Origin: Serripes groenlandicus
Taxonomy: Eukaryota; Mollusca; Bivalvia; Cardiida; Cardiidae
Assembly: GCA_031761405.1 (NCBI GenBank)
Contig: JASEVX010000010.1
Span: forward strand, 34,837,998-34,901,997
Length of the DNA stretch: 64,000 nucleotides
Direction: 5' to 3'
Shown: positions 47,301-59,389 of the stretch, piece by piece
Numbering within the stretch: the stretch's first letter is position 1
Layout of the letters: each line of letters opens with the position of its first letter
Program-made: the position numbers and the translations under genes
The notes under the pieces: model-generated
The model's database searches: none
What the model was told of the DNA's origin: nothing
Seen by the model: the letters and a program-made list of their open reading frames with translations, nothing else

Positions 47301-47880
47301 GTAATTATCTTAACATTTAATACATGCAAGGAAATGAAATGGGCCGAGGGATAATAACTAAATAAAATTATTAACATTCTTTATCATTTATTTATGTGCT
47401 TTTAACAATAACTTGGACAGAAAAATCACTTGTGAACCAAAACTGATTCACTACTAAATAATTAATATTCATTCCTATTTTTCCTCATTGAGTAGTGTCT
47501 GCATTGGGAGTGGGAGATCCGAGTTTGATTTCTAGTGTCAGGGTAAATAATGCCAGTATAAGTGGTACTTTGCAAAAGAAACGCAGAGATATAACTTGAA
47601 TAATGTTGAAGGAAGTGTAAAATACAATTCAAACAGTAATGGAAACATCTTTAACAAAATGTTATCTTCAGCAAGTGATTAAGCAAATTCTACAATGTAT
47701 CATACATTTATGAAGAATAGACATTTAATTAACTTAAATGGTTAGAGCTAGATATCTATATCTTAATCTTAAATAAAGTTACACCTGGACTGCATGACCA
47801 CCAATTCGGTCATTTCCTGAGAGAGATGACTTCTGTGCAAAAAGAAGGATATTTTATAAGCAAGAATTTGTTTGATTTTG
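47301..47880. other. Non-coding, possible SINE trace
   Basis: 'gggagatccgagtttgattt' near 47510 is weakly B-box-like, and 'gagatataacttgaataatg' near 47586 resembles the SINE tail. No gene. Confidence 0.3.
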
Positions 47881-49020
47881 GCATAGTGTCCTATTCTTTG
47901 ATACATATTTGAAATTATCCTAGATATCATCTAGAAGAACATTCTGACATGCTCAATTAAAAATTGCAACCAATAGATAGACCACAATATTTTTCTTTCA
48001 GTTTACTTTTGTAATGCTATAACCAGTATTTGAACTTGGACTAGATATCGATCATTAAGAAAACCATACTTAGAAAGTTTCAACATACTTAAGTTAAAAT
48101 GCTTCAAGACTTGCTACACATTTTTACTAAAATTTTGCATTAACCGGACATGACCTAATTTTGAACTTAGCATATTGACAAATATTTTGACAAAGTTTCA
48201 TATGGCTCAAGTAAAAATATGGGCCTTTGTAATAGTCGTATCCGCCTGTCTTTCCTTAAATTTGAACAATTGACCTGGGTTTTTACCAAACCTTAACCAT
48301 ATAAGAACTACCTATCCCAAAGACAAACATTTCGGCAAAGTTTTAATATTGTTAAGTAAAAGATGCAGCCTCTAGACTTTTCACAAGAACTTTCATAAAG
48401 TTGGCCTAGTGACCTAGTTTTTCACCAACATAACCCATAGTTTAGCCTAGATATCATCAAAATGTCAGATTTCTCACGAGTATAAACTGTGGCCTCGCAA
48501 GTGTCCACAAGATGTTTCTTATATTTGACTTAGTGACCATACTTTTCACCCGAAAGGACCTATATTATTCAAACAATCGTTAAGATAAAGATTCTGTCAA
48601 AATTGCAGCCTGTAGTGTCGACAAGATGTTTCACACATTTCACCTAAGGATGTAGATTTTGCACCAATATCATCAATATTTGAACTTGGTCTAGACAGCA
48701 ACAAGTCCAATATTCTGACAAAATTTCAACATTGACATTCTCAAATAAATACTGCAGCCTCAAACTTGGCTTTGTAAATTATTTTTTATCCTTGGATGAC
48801 ACATAATCAAACTGAACCTATTACTACAAAGACTCTGCGCTGAAGTTAAAAAGAGATAAAAATTGCCCTTAATTGATCACCTGAGTAATCATTAGTAGCA
48901 AATGTGTATTGTAACCGTTGTTATCTCAGAAAATGTGACCAAGAGCTGAAACGAAACCTCAAACAGTGGAGACTGTAAATGAAACAACTTATTAGTAAAG
49001 GAAATTCGAAACGGTCATTA
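47881..49020. repeat. Tandem non-coding repeat, 'gacctagttttt' type
   Basis: Degenerate units continue with 'agtgacctagtttttcacca', 'tttgaacttggtctagac' and 'gcctctagacttttcacaag'. More diverged than 46190-47150. Confidence 0.7.
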
Positions 49021-50060
49021 AACTTTAATCAATCGAAAGAGAACAACCACCAAAGAAATATTCCTGTGAAGTTTGGTGATTGGTCCATTGGTTAAGAAGG
49101 TGATGTCCTTTCAAGCTAAAAGTTCCTTTATCCCCCTGTTTTGAGCCTGGCTGGTAGCTATGCTTTTCAAACAAAGCAATATGGCTTGACCAAACAATGT
49201 ACAGATTCACTGAAGGAACAGTTCTACTGTAACGTGTACCGGCGTTAAGCCATCGCGGGTGACCCACTCCATAATCGCGATGAACGTTGCTTAACTTTAG
49301 GAAAAGTCGCTATAAAAGCTGGCTTCCACAGCAAGGCTGTAGAAGTGATATTTATACCTATACCCCGTTCCCGTTACATTTATCTCCCTTTTCCTGACTT
49401 CGTCCCGAAGTCACACAACTAAACACAAGCAGTACAACAGAGCGGAGTCTATGTAACATCATTGGGAACCACCGGGGTTCGGGGATGATGGTGATATCAA
49501 CCCAAAATAACACCGCTGCCACCATTTGTAGCGTGCACTGGCGTTAAGCCATCGCGGGTCACCTATCCAGTCACTAACCGCGATGCACGTTGCTTAACTT
49601 TAAGAAAAGGTCAACCACTCTACCAACGTCGCTATAAAAGCCGGCTTCCACAGCACGGCTGTATAAGTGATAGTTATACCTATACCCCGTTCCCGTTACA
49701 CTACCTTATTATTTTGAAAATAGACATGTACTATCATAGGAATGGTATATCAAAGTGTTGTCACAAAATTCATAGACGTTCACCAAAGGAACATTTCTAC
49801 CAAATTATATGGAATCAGACAAGGGGATTCACAGTAGAATAATTTGAGAGTGTTGATACATCCCCCATTCTGATGCTGTAGCAACCAAATGTCTATATAT
49901 AATTTTATGTATTGAACACATTCGAAAGAGGACCAGCAAATGAACATTCCTATGAACTTTCGTTTAAAATTGGCTGAATGGTTTAGGAAGAGATACCATA
50001 ATATAAAAGTTAACAACAGACAGAGAGTGATCAGAATAGACCACCTTGAATCTTTGGCTT
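49021..50060. repeat. Dispersed repeat, 'aacatttctac' type, interrupted by a TRIM
   Basis: The unit contains 'gaacatttctac', 'attatttgaaaat' and 'gatgccgtagcaacc'-like words shared with 27780-28040 and 50820-51640. It is split at 49224-49704 by the TRIM; 'gaaggaacagttctac' before and 'cttattattttgaaaata' after join into a normal unit. Confidence 0.7.
49228..49700 (-). mobile_element. TRIM (miniature LTR retrotransposon), 473 bp
   Basis: Two direct LTRs, 49228-49378 (151 bp) and 49527-49700 (174 bp), both start TGTA and end TTACA. CTAC flanks both sides (49224-49227 and 49701-49704). On minus, a polypurine tract 'caggaaaagggagataaa' abuts the left LTR and 'tggtggcagcggtg', a plausible primer binding site, lies just inside the right LTR. 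The LTR has 'gtataaatatc' as a TATA-like box on the same strand. The internal region is only 148 bases and cannot code for protein, so mobility must come from another element. Confidence 0.85.
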
Positions 50061-50207
50061 CAAGAGTGTTTACAAGAATTGTCTTCTATTTGACCTAGCT
50101 TATGACAAGACATGATCGATATACGAACCTAGCCTAGATATCACCAAGATACACAGTGACAATATTATTATGGGGATTGCAAGAAAACAGTGGGTTTTAG
50201 AGTGTTA

Positions 50208-50400
50208 ACCCTTTTCCACATGCAGACGCAGATGGCATTTGAAAGCATTGTGGCAATTGCGCCGTTTTGTCATGATGGCTTTAACTTGTTTGTTGAAAGT
50301 TTTCTTCATTTATACAGTTTCCATATATTTGACCGAATATTTTCAAGGTCATCTACTGCATAGTTGTTGTATGTTGAAAAGGGTACAAGCAAATTGTTGA
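50208..50400. mobile_element. Foldback MITE, full-length copy
   Basis: Starts 'ttaacccttttccacatgca' with 'gacgcagatggcatttgaaa' and ends 'gtcatctactgcatagttgt' with 'tgttgaaaagggtac': an imperfect inverted pair. 'gcattgtggca' is the family core. Confidence 0.65.
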
Positions 50401-50649
50401 CAACGGATGGACGATGGAAAGAAAGCCACCACAATAGCTCACCTTGATCACTTCTTGGTCAAGTGAGCCAAAAAGGTTTATTTTATTTTTCAGCAATCAT
50501 ACTTTATGATAATTATGATGACCATAATGTTCCAATTAGTGATTATGAAATCATTTGAACTGTAAATGCCTTTATCCTTTCATATATATAACAGAATACT
50601 TTGAAAACAATTTCACAAAATTTCTGAAAACCCTCTTTCAGTGTAATGA

Positions 50650-50770
50650 ATGAATAGCTAAAAACATTGTGTCAGAAGGAAAACATGCTCATCATGAGCA
50701 ATTTCTCATTTTGCCTCGATTTTTTCATAAGTCGTCTGCTGCATATGCATTAAATGTCATCTAAGGGATG
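50650..50770. mobile_element. Foldback MITE, partial copy
   Basis: 'aaacattgtgtcagaaggaa', a palindromic centre 'tgctcatcatgagca', then 'tcataagtcgtctgctgcat'. Confidence 0.65.
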
Positions 50771-50819
50771 TAATGGTTAGCCCCAGCCCCTCATGCAGAA
50801 GAATATACAAAAGACAACT

Positions 50820-51900
50820 TCAGAAACATTATGGCGAACGGAACAAGAGGCCCAATAGTGCCAGTATCTCTCCACTGCCATTAGCTTAACAGAAATCTCT
50901 AAACAGCTCCACCACCTGGTGGCCATGTTTTTTGACCAATCACCATGGCTTGAATGAATCTCGTTGAGTGTCACCCAAAGAACTTTTTTGAAAAATCATT
51001 TGAAGATCGGCCAAACAGTTTGGGAGGAGAACATTTTTAAAGTTTCCACTAAAGCCAATAAAATGCTAACAGTCCCGCCCCCCTGGTATCCATATTTTAC
51101 GACAAATAAACATGGCTTGGTGGAATCTGATAGAGAGTCACCCAAGAAACATTTCTACAAAATTAAATGAAAATCAGCGATATTTTTTTTTAAGTTTTTT
51201 AAGTTTTCACTATAGCCATATAAGATAAAACAGCCCTGCCACTTGGCGGACATGCTTTTCAAACAATAACCATGGCTTGCAGGAATCTGATAGAGGGTCA
51301 CCCAAGGAACATTTCTTCAAAATTATTTGATAATCGGCGAGACATTTTCGGAGGAGAAGCTTTCACTATAGCCATATTAGGCATAATAGCCCCGCCCTCT
51401 GGCGGCCATAGTTTTTGAGCTATCAACATGGATGGAAGGAATCTGATAGAAGGTCATCCTAGGAACTTTTCTATAATATTATTTGAAAATCGACCTCACA
51501 CTATTGGAGGAGAAGATTTTTTAAGTTTTCACTTTAGCCATATATAAGGCGAAATAGCACCGCCCTCTGGCTTGGCTTGAATGCATCTGATAGAGAGTCA
51601 CCAAAGAAACATTTCTACAACATTATTTAAAAATCAGTCGATCAGTTTAGGAGAAGAAGAATCTGTTTCTTTCGGTTGCCATGGAAACAAGAATTTTGTA
51701 TGGATCAAAACAAATTGACGGTATTTAGGAGAGGACATTAAGAATATGCTTCCTATGAAGTGTCAACCCAATTGGCCAAGTGGTAAGAGGGGAGAAGTCG
51801 TTTGAAGCAAAAGTTTGGCGCATGCACGCATGCAGTGAGGACAATTCGCACATCAGCTCGACTGACTTTCAGCCAGTGGAGCTAAATATTGCTTATAATT
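50820..51900. repeat. Tandem non-coding repeat of about 180-190 bp
   Basis: Four to five units share 'tgatagagggtcacccaag', 'gaacatttct.caaaattat', 'gtttgggaggagaa' and 'gccccgccctctggcggcca'. The second-last unit is shortened. Short open frames across it are not genes. An inverted set of two to three units lies at 57480-57960. Confidence 0.8.
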
Positions 51901-54187
51901 ATGACCAATTGTTACTTTTTGCATGATGTTGTTAAAGGTATTCAATAAACATACATTCATTTAAAGAGATTCCCCATATTCTTTTCCAAGATGTATTCAA
52001 AATTGTCTACTGTTTTATGTGGGAAAGTGTAAAATCATGCAGTCTTGTCAGAAATGTATAACCACAAGTTACATTTCATTAACTTAAATGGTAAGAACAA
52101 GGCCCGCATATCCTACTCTAAAAGAAAAAGGTACAACCACAATGCATTAAATATCAACATTTCAATCCTTTTTCTAATATAGACAACTCTTACCAGCATT
52201 ACAGCAGCCATATTGAAAATAAGGCACAAACTGAAGATTATAATACAAACCTTAATTCCTTATTTTTCAACAATGTTTTCAACTCTATCAAAATTCATTT
52301 TTGCACCATTCTAGATATTTCAAAATATGACTCAAATTGTATTCAAGCAGACACGCCTTATATATACTTTCATATAAAGTGGTATCAGCTGTCAAACTTT
52401 ATTAAGCTTATGGCAAGACATATAGTAGGTTCTACGAATACCGTGTTATCACGAATACCAAGGTAAACACAAAACCGGCGTATTCTTTGTTGCGGGCGCA
52501 AAATTGGATGTCGTATGATTCTATCAGGAAACCCCGTTATCCTGACGTTCAAATGCTACAGGTGTTTTTTCCAAAAAAGCAATTTTCTCAGAAATTACGA
52601 CACATCATGATTGTAACCTCCTATAAAAAAGGGAAAATCCTACATGCCCTGACCACTCACCATTTTTTCTTTCACATTTGAACATGTTGTCTATTAACTG
52701 CTGATGCCATCATAGAAATTTGAAGTCACATGATTACATTCCTCCAAGTTTTCTCGACTATAGAAAACATGGAAGAAATTAAGGACCAACATTTTAAAAA
52801 ATGTTTTTTGTTTTTTTGGCATGTATGTTTATGGTGGTTATAAATTTTAATACATGCTATTTTTAAACTTCTAAATCATATACTGTGTTACAAAAATTAG
52901 CAAATTGAATCTGAAAATATCGTGTAAATAAGTTCATAGTTTGGAACAGTTAATAAATTAACATTTCAATTAAATATAATTGTTCTAGTGACAAATGTTT
53001 TATAGGATAATCATTAAAGAGTTGATACAACAGGACCACCGATGAGTGATTGCCTCCCTTGAATATCAATTTCAAAATGGCTGCAGATGGATGATGCTCT
53101 ATATTTGGAACTTTGCACAGAAGTTAATAATTAGTTTGTGTAAGTTAATTAACAAGGACATATAAAGGAACGAGTTACACTGGATCTAATTATTTACAGT
53201 TAAGTTTGCTTTATTATTATGTTTTAAAAAAAACAACGTAACACCGATAATAGGGAGTCCCATCATAATTGTATTTGATTATTTTTATAACTAAAATGTT
53301 CACCTAAGCACAACAAAATCTGTATTTCAAGAAATGTTTTTTTCTTTTCGAACACTTTCATATGTCTTGAAACAGGTTACTATGGTAAAAACATATTGCC
53401 ATTCAAAGTCTATACCAAAAACAGAACTTAATGATTTTAATTCGTAAACCGACAATTGAGCCTCTTATGTTCTTCTGTCAGTTCACTAGGCAAGGAGAGA
53501 GTCAGGACAAGGATCTGTTCCTGAAAAGTGATAAAAGAATATATAGAGTGCCTTTTGAACAACATGTCAACATAATTGTCATTTATATACTTACAGTTAA
53601 CCCTTGCCAATAAATCACAAATCTGCTGCAGATTTTGTCGCAGGTGGGAAAGGTTCAACTACAAAACGATTTCAAAAATATAGCCAACCTCTATAAATGC
53701 AAGTTTTATCATTAAATAGAGTTGTTAATATTGTGACAAAAGGAGAAATTGCAGACTGACCAATTTCTCGTTTTGCAACCATGTCTGAAAAATATTGACT
53801 ACCTTGAAAAAAGCCGGCTTGGAAAACCTCAACTTGACATTACTCCCTGATACGGGTAATTCGACGCAAGACTAGTATTATTAGATACACCACTTGCTAA
53901 CAGTAATGGACAGTACACCCTGGTTTTTACAGTACTACCCGCCAGGCTGAACACTAATCATAACATCAGGGTTTTCGCCAATTCTGCAAAGGAATCAGAA
54001 CGTGTCTGCATGTGCGGAAAGATTATATTTGTTTAGCAGTTATGCATTTTTCCTTTACCATTGTAATTTACACTTATAATTAAAGTTTCACCAGTGAATT
54101 CCATATATATAATAAATTTTAATTGTCAAAACTGCACATTTATAATTTTATAGTAAAACAGTGTTTATAAAACATTAAAGTAAATAA
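51901..54187. other. Non-coding, one foldback MITE
   Basis: No gene recognised. A palindromic MITE copy lies at about 53600-53830 ('aatctgctgcagattttgtc', 'acaaaaggagaaattgcag'). Confidence 0.5.
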
Positions 54188-54376
54188 TTATTCATGTTCC
54201 TGGTTATAACACCTGGGCAAATGATTTTCTAGTTGTAATAAGGTCGGCGCAACTTGTGTCTTCTTTTTATCAGGTTTATAGTGTATTCTGGTGACAGGTG
54301 AAGTCGCCTTCTTTTTACTCTTTGATGGAACCTCTACAATTCTATTGGTGTGTGTTCTGCTGCAGAAATAAAGTGA
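54188..54376 (-). CDS. Possible 3'-terminal exon of unknown gene
   Basis: On minus, 'ttcactttatttctgcag' looks like a good splice acceptor, followed by an open frame of about 60 codons with 'RIVEVPSKSKKKATSPVTRI' and 'LENHLPRC', ending in a stop at 54188. It is Lys-rich, with no known domain. It faces the DDE transposase remnant and may be the tail of an accessory transposon protein or of a host gene. No poly-A signal was identified. Low confidence. Confidence 0.3.
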   Translation of the reverse strand, partial: SLYFCSRTHTNRIVEVPSKSKKKATSPVTRIHYKPDKKKTQVAPTLLQLENHLPRCYNQEHE

Positions 54377-54501
54377 AAGTAGGATCCTTGGATGGATTTC
54401 TTGCAAGAATAAAATGTATATGGCCCAGTCAAGTTTGAAAATGAGATTAACTATCATTAGATTTGCACTTATAGTAGCTTTGAGCGGGGACACTATATTG
54501 C

Positions 54502-54592
54502 ATGTAATCGACCCAGATCAGTCTGATCAGGGCCGACACATACCGTATCAGGGGGATAGAAGTATAGAGTAATGATTCCTGAAACAGAAAAT
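54502..54592. mobile_element. MITE-1 fragment fused to a transposase frame
   Basis: 'catgtaatcgacccagatca', 'ccgtatcagggggatagaag' and 'gattcctgaaacagaaaatc' match the middle of MITE-1 copies A-C. Both terminal repeats are absent. The match stops at 54592, where the transposase reading frame begins. Confidence 0.82.
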
Positions 54593-54593
54593 C

Positions 54594-55459
54594 CGTATAA
54601 GTTTTATGCGAGAAGAGATGGCTTTACACTCTTTGCTGAACATCGCCGTCATTTTTACAATGTAATTGGTGAAACACATGAGACGTTTTTGGAATTGGTT
54701 CGTAATTTATATATTGAACACAACTTCAGTCATCATAAGTTGTCTGTTCGTAACCGAGTGCGTTTGTTTGTCGTGTGGTTAAGAAGCTATCCACGTTTTC
54801 ATATGCTTTCGTGTATTTTTAATGTGTGCATTTCCACGATTAAATTAGAAATACTAGCAATGTTAAGCTATTTAGAAAACACTTTTAAATCATTCATAAG
54901 ATGCTTCAGCTTAATCAGTGTAGAGCGCTTCTTTCAAATAGGCCAAATATTCCATGTCCAGTCAGAGCAGTAGACGGTACCTACCATAGAGCTAACAAAC
55001 CAATGATAGCACCTCAGAAGCAGTATCATTCTGGCCATCGGAAATGTCATGTTATCCATACGCAAATTATTATGACAATAGTGGTATTATGGTCCATATA
55101 GCGAGCGGTGTTCTTGGTCATATGAAAGACGCTGAACAGTATGCACTAATGACAAGAATTGCTCGATGAAGAGCTCCTATTTCATGAAGAATTTAATGTT
55201 CTTGCAGACAAAATATATCCAAATAGATACCCTCTTCTTACAGCGAAAAACTGCGGAACTAGAAAGGTTTCATGGAATTAATTTGCATAAATGCAGGAAA
55301 TATAATAGATATTTAAATGCTGATAGGGTGAAAGGAAAACATGTGGTAGCACAACTAGAATCATACAGGGCCATCATCGACGTGTGGAGACATTCTCGAA
55401 GTATTTTAAATCGAATTGTCCATATATGTGCCGGCCTGGTCTGTAGAAGAATATATTAG
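54594..55459 (+). pseudogene. DDE_Tnp_4-type transposase (Harbinger/IS5-like), broken
   Basis: The frame carries 'HFYNVIGETHETFLELV' and 'LRSYPRFHMLSCIFNV' (DNA-binding half), then 'AVDGTYHRANKP' (first catalytic Asp, codon at 54973) with 'HSGHRKCHVIHTQII', then 'GHMKDAEQYALM' (second Asp, 55128), 'ELLFHEEFNVLADKIYPNRY' (55170) and 'WRHSRSILNRIVHICAGLV'. These lie in several frames, so frameshifts occur near 54950, 55072, 55140 and 55240. The position where this family usually has the third catalytic Glu ('.EHV') reads Lys ('GKHVV'). The open frame starts at an ATG (54572) lent by the MITE fragment. Not functional. Confidence 0.8.
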
Positions 55460-56030
55460 ATTGAACTTTTACATATGTACCAAATCATTGTAAGCCTGGT
55501 TTGCTTTAATTTTAAAACAGTTCTCCATTAATTTGTCACTTTTTATTTTCCTTTTTTTCTTTTGGTAACGTTTGAAGGTAGTCCGCCGTCCGCAGTCCGC
55601 AGTCGGTATCGGTGTAGGTCGTACAATTCTAATTATAACGAAAATCATTGGGACAGGAAAACAATTTAACCGTATATAATTTGTCCCATTTCAAAACGTT
55701 TGTCTGTTTTCCTAATTTAACGACTGAGAGCTATTGATTGGGATTTGTCCTAAAATATAAACAACCTCTTAAATATGTGTTTGTACACGTTGATCTATGG
55801 ATACTCCAACCCTTATAAGCAGAATATCGATAGATAAATTAATACTTCCATCAACACGATTTTACTTTGGACCACATTAAATATGTGATCACTCGACAAT
55901 ATTTCATTTGACTTTTTGTTTTGTACTCAATCTAGTCTCACGTTGTGCAACTATATATGTACCATGATATTGATTTAAGTTATGTTATATGTGTCGGTAC
56001 AAAGGTCAATTTGCTTTTTTATAAAAAGTA
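55460..56030. other. Non-coding, nothing recognised
   Basis: AT-rich with a short 'gtccgccgtccgcagtccgc' run near 55580-55605. No terminal inverted repeat for the transposase remnant was identified. Confidence 0.45.
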
Positions 56031-56039
56031 GAAACTATC

Positions 56040-56343
56040 AGTAAATGTAGATCAAACAAAAGCTATGGTCTTAACTAACGTTATATCTAATACAGTTGAA
56101 TTTAATTATGACGGGAAGGTTTTAGAAATAGTATATATTTTTAAAATATTTAGGTATTACCCTTTTAACGGGTGGTTTTTTTTTAGATATACTTTTGAGA
56201 CATTACACGGTCAAACCATGTTTTTTTTTCTTAAAGCAATACAACTTTTCCAGATATTTCCAGAAAACATACACTCTCATACTAAACTACCTAAACTATT
56301 TTGGTCAGTCGACTGGCTTAATCAAGAGAGATGCTCCCCTTGA
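56040..56343 (+). pseudogene. LINE reverse-transcriptase remnant
   Basis: The frame reads 'VNVDQTKAMVLTN', then 'YDGKVLEIVYIFKIF' and 'TFETLHGQTMFFFLKAI': the end of the LINE reverse-transcriptase domain ('VN..KTK.MVF', 'Y.G..LE.V..FKYLG', '.....L..Q..KA'). Degraded, with several expected residues changed (for example 'YLG' has become 'IFR'). Too short and AT-skewed to be active. A separate copy from the remnant at 38057. Confidence 0.55.
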
Positions 56344-57480
56344 AATCGATACAATTGACGCTAACCTGACGGTAACCTGATAATTAGGCTATGTAGAACT
56401 TTGTATGGATCGATCATTAAAGTCATTGATTTCATTGATGACAATATTTTATAAGTTTTTTCCTACAAGTTCAAAATGTTTGCTTTAATTTGAAGTAAAG
56501 CTATAAAAGATAAAATGATAGTTTCATACTTAAATTTTTTATTTTAATAGAGAATATGAATTCCTTCTATATTGCATGTAAATTATTTGAAAAATCAAGA
56601 TTTTTTTCATTTTTAAGTAGATTTTTATCTTATTTCCAATTTTCTCCAATAATCGTAAAGTATATTTTGTAAAATTTTCATTCAAACAAATTTCAAAAGA
56701 ATATGTTTAAGTCTTTATATTTCCATTTTCATTTAAAAATGCAGAAATGCAGGTTAGTATTCTGAAAACGCCTGTATTGGAATATTTACCTGGTATGCAG
56801 ACTATATGCGTTTTTATCGCTTACCAATGACGTGTTTGTAGAGCGTTGGGTCGGTGCGGATGCGAACATGTACTTGTTCCAGCTTTGATATATTAAACGT
56901 ATTAGTAAAGGCATAAGTAAACACAGCATTTAAAGTAAACACATGGTAGAGAAAATACAATCTCTACAAGACTGGGTACTTTTGTTTCCTTTTTGACAAT
57001 TTATACGATTTAGTACAATATACCAGTGTTATGAACTTAAAGGTGCTAAACTCCAGAACATAGATATTATAGTCAAAGTTTTAGAAATGTTCAGAAATTG
57101 TCTTGAAATATACGTATCATAACTCTGGGATAAAATTAGAGTAATAATTTCTTTTTCCCGTACCATAAACATCTAAATATTTATCGTTTTTGATTAATTT
57201 TTACTGGGTGGACATACTGCCAAAATCGTTTTGAACTACTTATTACTTACTTTGTTGTCACTATTATCAATATTTGCAGAAGTTTCAACATTTCAAAATG
57301 TTTATCCCCATCTGGAGTTCAGTACCTTCAAGAGTTTAAAATCGAATACGCAATTAAATCTGTTTACACTTAATCAATATACAGATAGAGAACCGTAACC
57401 AAAGGACCACAACTCAATTATCGACTTTAGACTTAATCGCGGGCCTGGGAATGGGACGCTATACCTGCAAATGTGCGTCG
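56344..57480. other. Non-coding, nothing recognised
   Basis: AT-rich. No gene, tRNA-like region or clear repeat seen. Confidence 0.45.
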
Positions 57481-57960
57481 TGCGACCGCCGTCAACATCT
57501 TCTCCTTTGTAACCAGTGGGTCAATTGGGATGAAACTTCTTAGAAAGAGTTTCTTCAAATGTTTGGGATTCATGCAGAATTCTGGTTTACATGGCATCCA
57601 AACAAAACTAACTTACACAATCTTCTTCTCCCAAGCTGGTTCGGTGAGTCTTTTTTGACCTATATGGCTATAGTGGAAACTTAACAAATCATCTCCTACG
57701 AAAGTATGAGGCCGATTTTCAGATAAATGTGTAGAAATGTTTCTTTGGTGAACCTCTGTCAGATTTTTTCAAGCCCTGTTGAATGGTCGAAAAGCATAGC
57801 CGCCAGGGGGAGGGGCTATTTTGCCATATATGGTTATAGTGAACACTTTAAAAAATCTTCTCCTCCGAAAGTGTAAGGCTGATTTTCAAAAAAGTTAGTA
57901 GAAATGTTCTTTGGGTGAACCTCTATCAGGTTCCTTATATGGTTAAAGTGAAAACTTAAA
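57481..57960. repeat. Inverted copy of the 180-190-bp repeat
   Basis: 'gccgccagggggaggggcta', 'atcttctcctccgaaagtgt' and 'gaaatgttctttgggtgaac' are the reverse complement of the units at 50820-51900. Two to three units. Confidence 0.8.
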
Positions 57961-58745
57961 AAAAAAAATCATGTACCTTAAACATTATAATTGTTAAGCT
58001 AGGTCCTATATTTAGAACAACATTATTTGATAGTTTTCGAAAATATATACTGTAATAAAAGTTTAAATGGTTCTCATAATAAATAAAAAAGCAAACCATA
58101 ATGCCAATATTAAAAATGTCGTTTGTAGAAGTAATGTATAATCCAATGCATAATTATAACAATACACAGAAATAATTTGAAAAACAGTAACCGTTTAATG
58201 GTTATATTTGATGTTTAGCAATTAACCACACTAACTGAAAGGATAAAGAAACGCAGGGAAACAATTCTGCAACAATACTTTATAAATATTGATGCTAAGC
58301 CTAAAACTATAGAAACCGGTCAAAGAACTTGTTCCCTGTGCACACAAACGTGTGCCTAAATTTAATCAACCGATTAATGCAACGTGCAAAAGTATAAACA
58401 AATAATATGAGGTATGCATGATATATCTAACTTGCGTGTGTGAGAAAAGACTGGTGTATGCAATCATGTAATTGGATTCAAATGTAAACTTCTCGAAAGC
58501 GTTGATGACTAATTTTCCAATGGTTGAAATTAAAATCAGAGTGGGATACGCGGAGTTATCTAGATCTACACTGGTTAAATATGACACGAACGTTGTTTTT
58601 CTGTCTGGTCATATAATTGAAAATCGAAACGGAAAATGTGTTAAATTGGCTTTTAATGTATTGCACCGTATGTATTTTCCCTTTACACATAATCCATGAA
58701 TACGAAAATTGAAAACAAATTGTTTACGGCTTTCAAGAATGTCAC
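57961..58745. other. Non-coding, nothing recognised
   Basis: A 75-codon + frame at 58472-58699 and a 73-codon minus frame overlap each other and show no domain. AT-rich. Confidence 0.45.
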
Positions 58746-59113
58746 ACTCATCTTAAACAGCTTATACATATTATATATATTCTATTATAAATGCAGATTG
58801 ATGTAGTACATGCATAATGAAACAAACATATTTCCAGGTCAGTCTCCTGCAAGTGCAACACCCGTTGAGAAATTATTTCATGGATAATCTATCTTACAAA
58901 TCACGTAAGCCATAACGTAATATAGTACTTACATCATTGTTTAACTGGAGTCGGTATGTTTTGTACATACTAGATTGAGCTGTTTTCTACTGTGTAGTAT
59001 GTTTTCGACACGTGTATATTGAGATCTACCCGCACGTACACCACAGATGAGCCAGGTGTATACTGATTGTCCGAAGTATGACAAGGATTTCTATGACCTA
59101 TACACCTAGATGC
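58746..59113 (+). repeat. Dispersed repeat, 370 bp, copy 2
   Basis: Matches 24236-24610 along its length in the same orientation; about one base in ten differs by eye. Shared landmarks include 'caagtgcaacacccgttgag'. Confidence 0.88.
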
Positions 59114-59389
59114 AACATAACAATATTTCCCCGATTTTATAATTATTAAGACCGCATGTACTCAATTGAATAAATGTGTGGTTGTTTCAAGAAGTGTTTC
59201 AAAACGTAAACCTTGGGTATTTTAAGACTATGGTCATCATTCCTGGGAACAGCGTCCATTTCCCTAATATAACAAATATGCAGAAAACGACTTTAAAAAC
59301 CTCTACGCAACCGACATTGCAAATTTATATAAAAGAAAATGTATAGTTATTGGATTTACTTGAAAAGAGAATTAAGAGGAATTTCTTCG

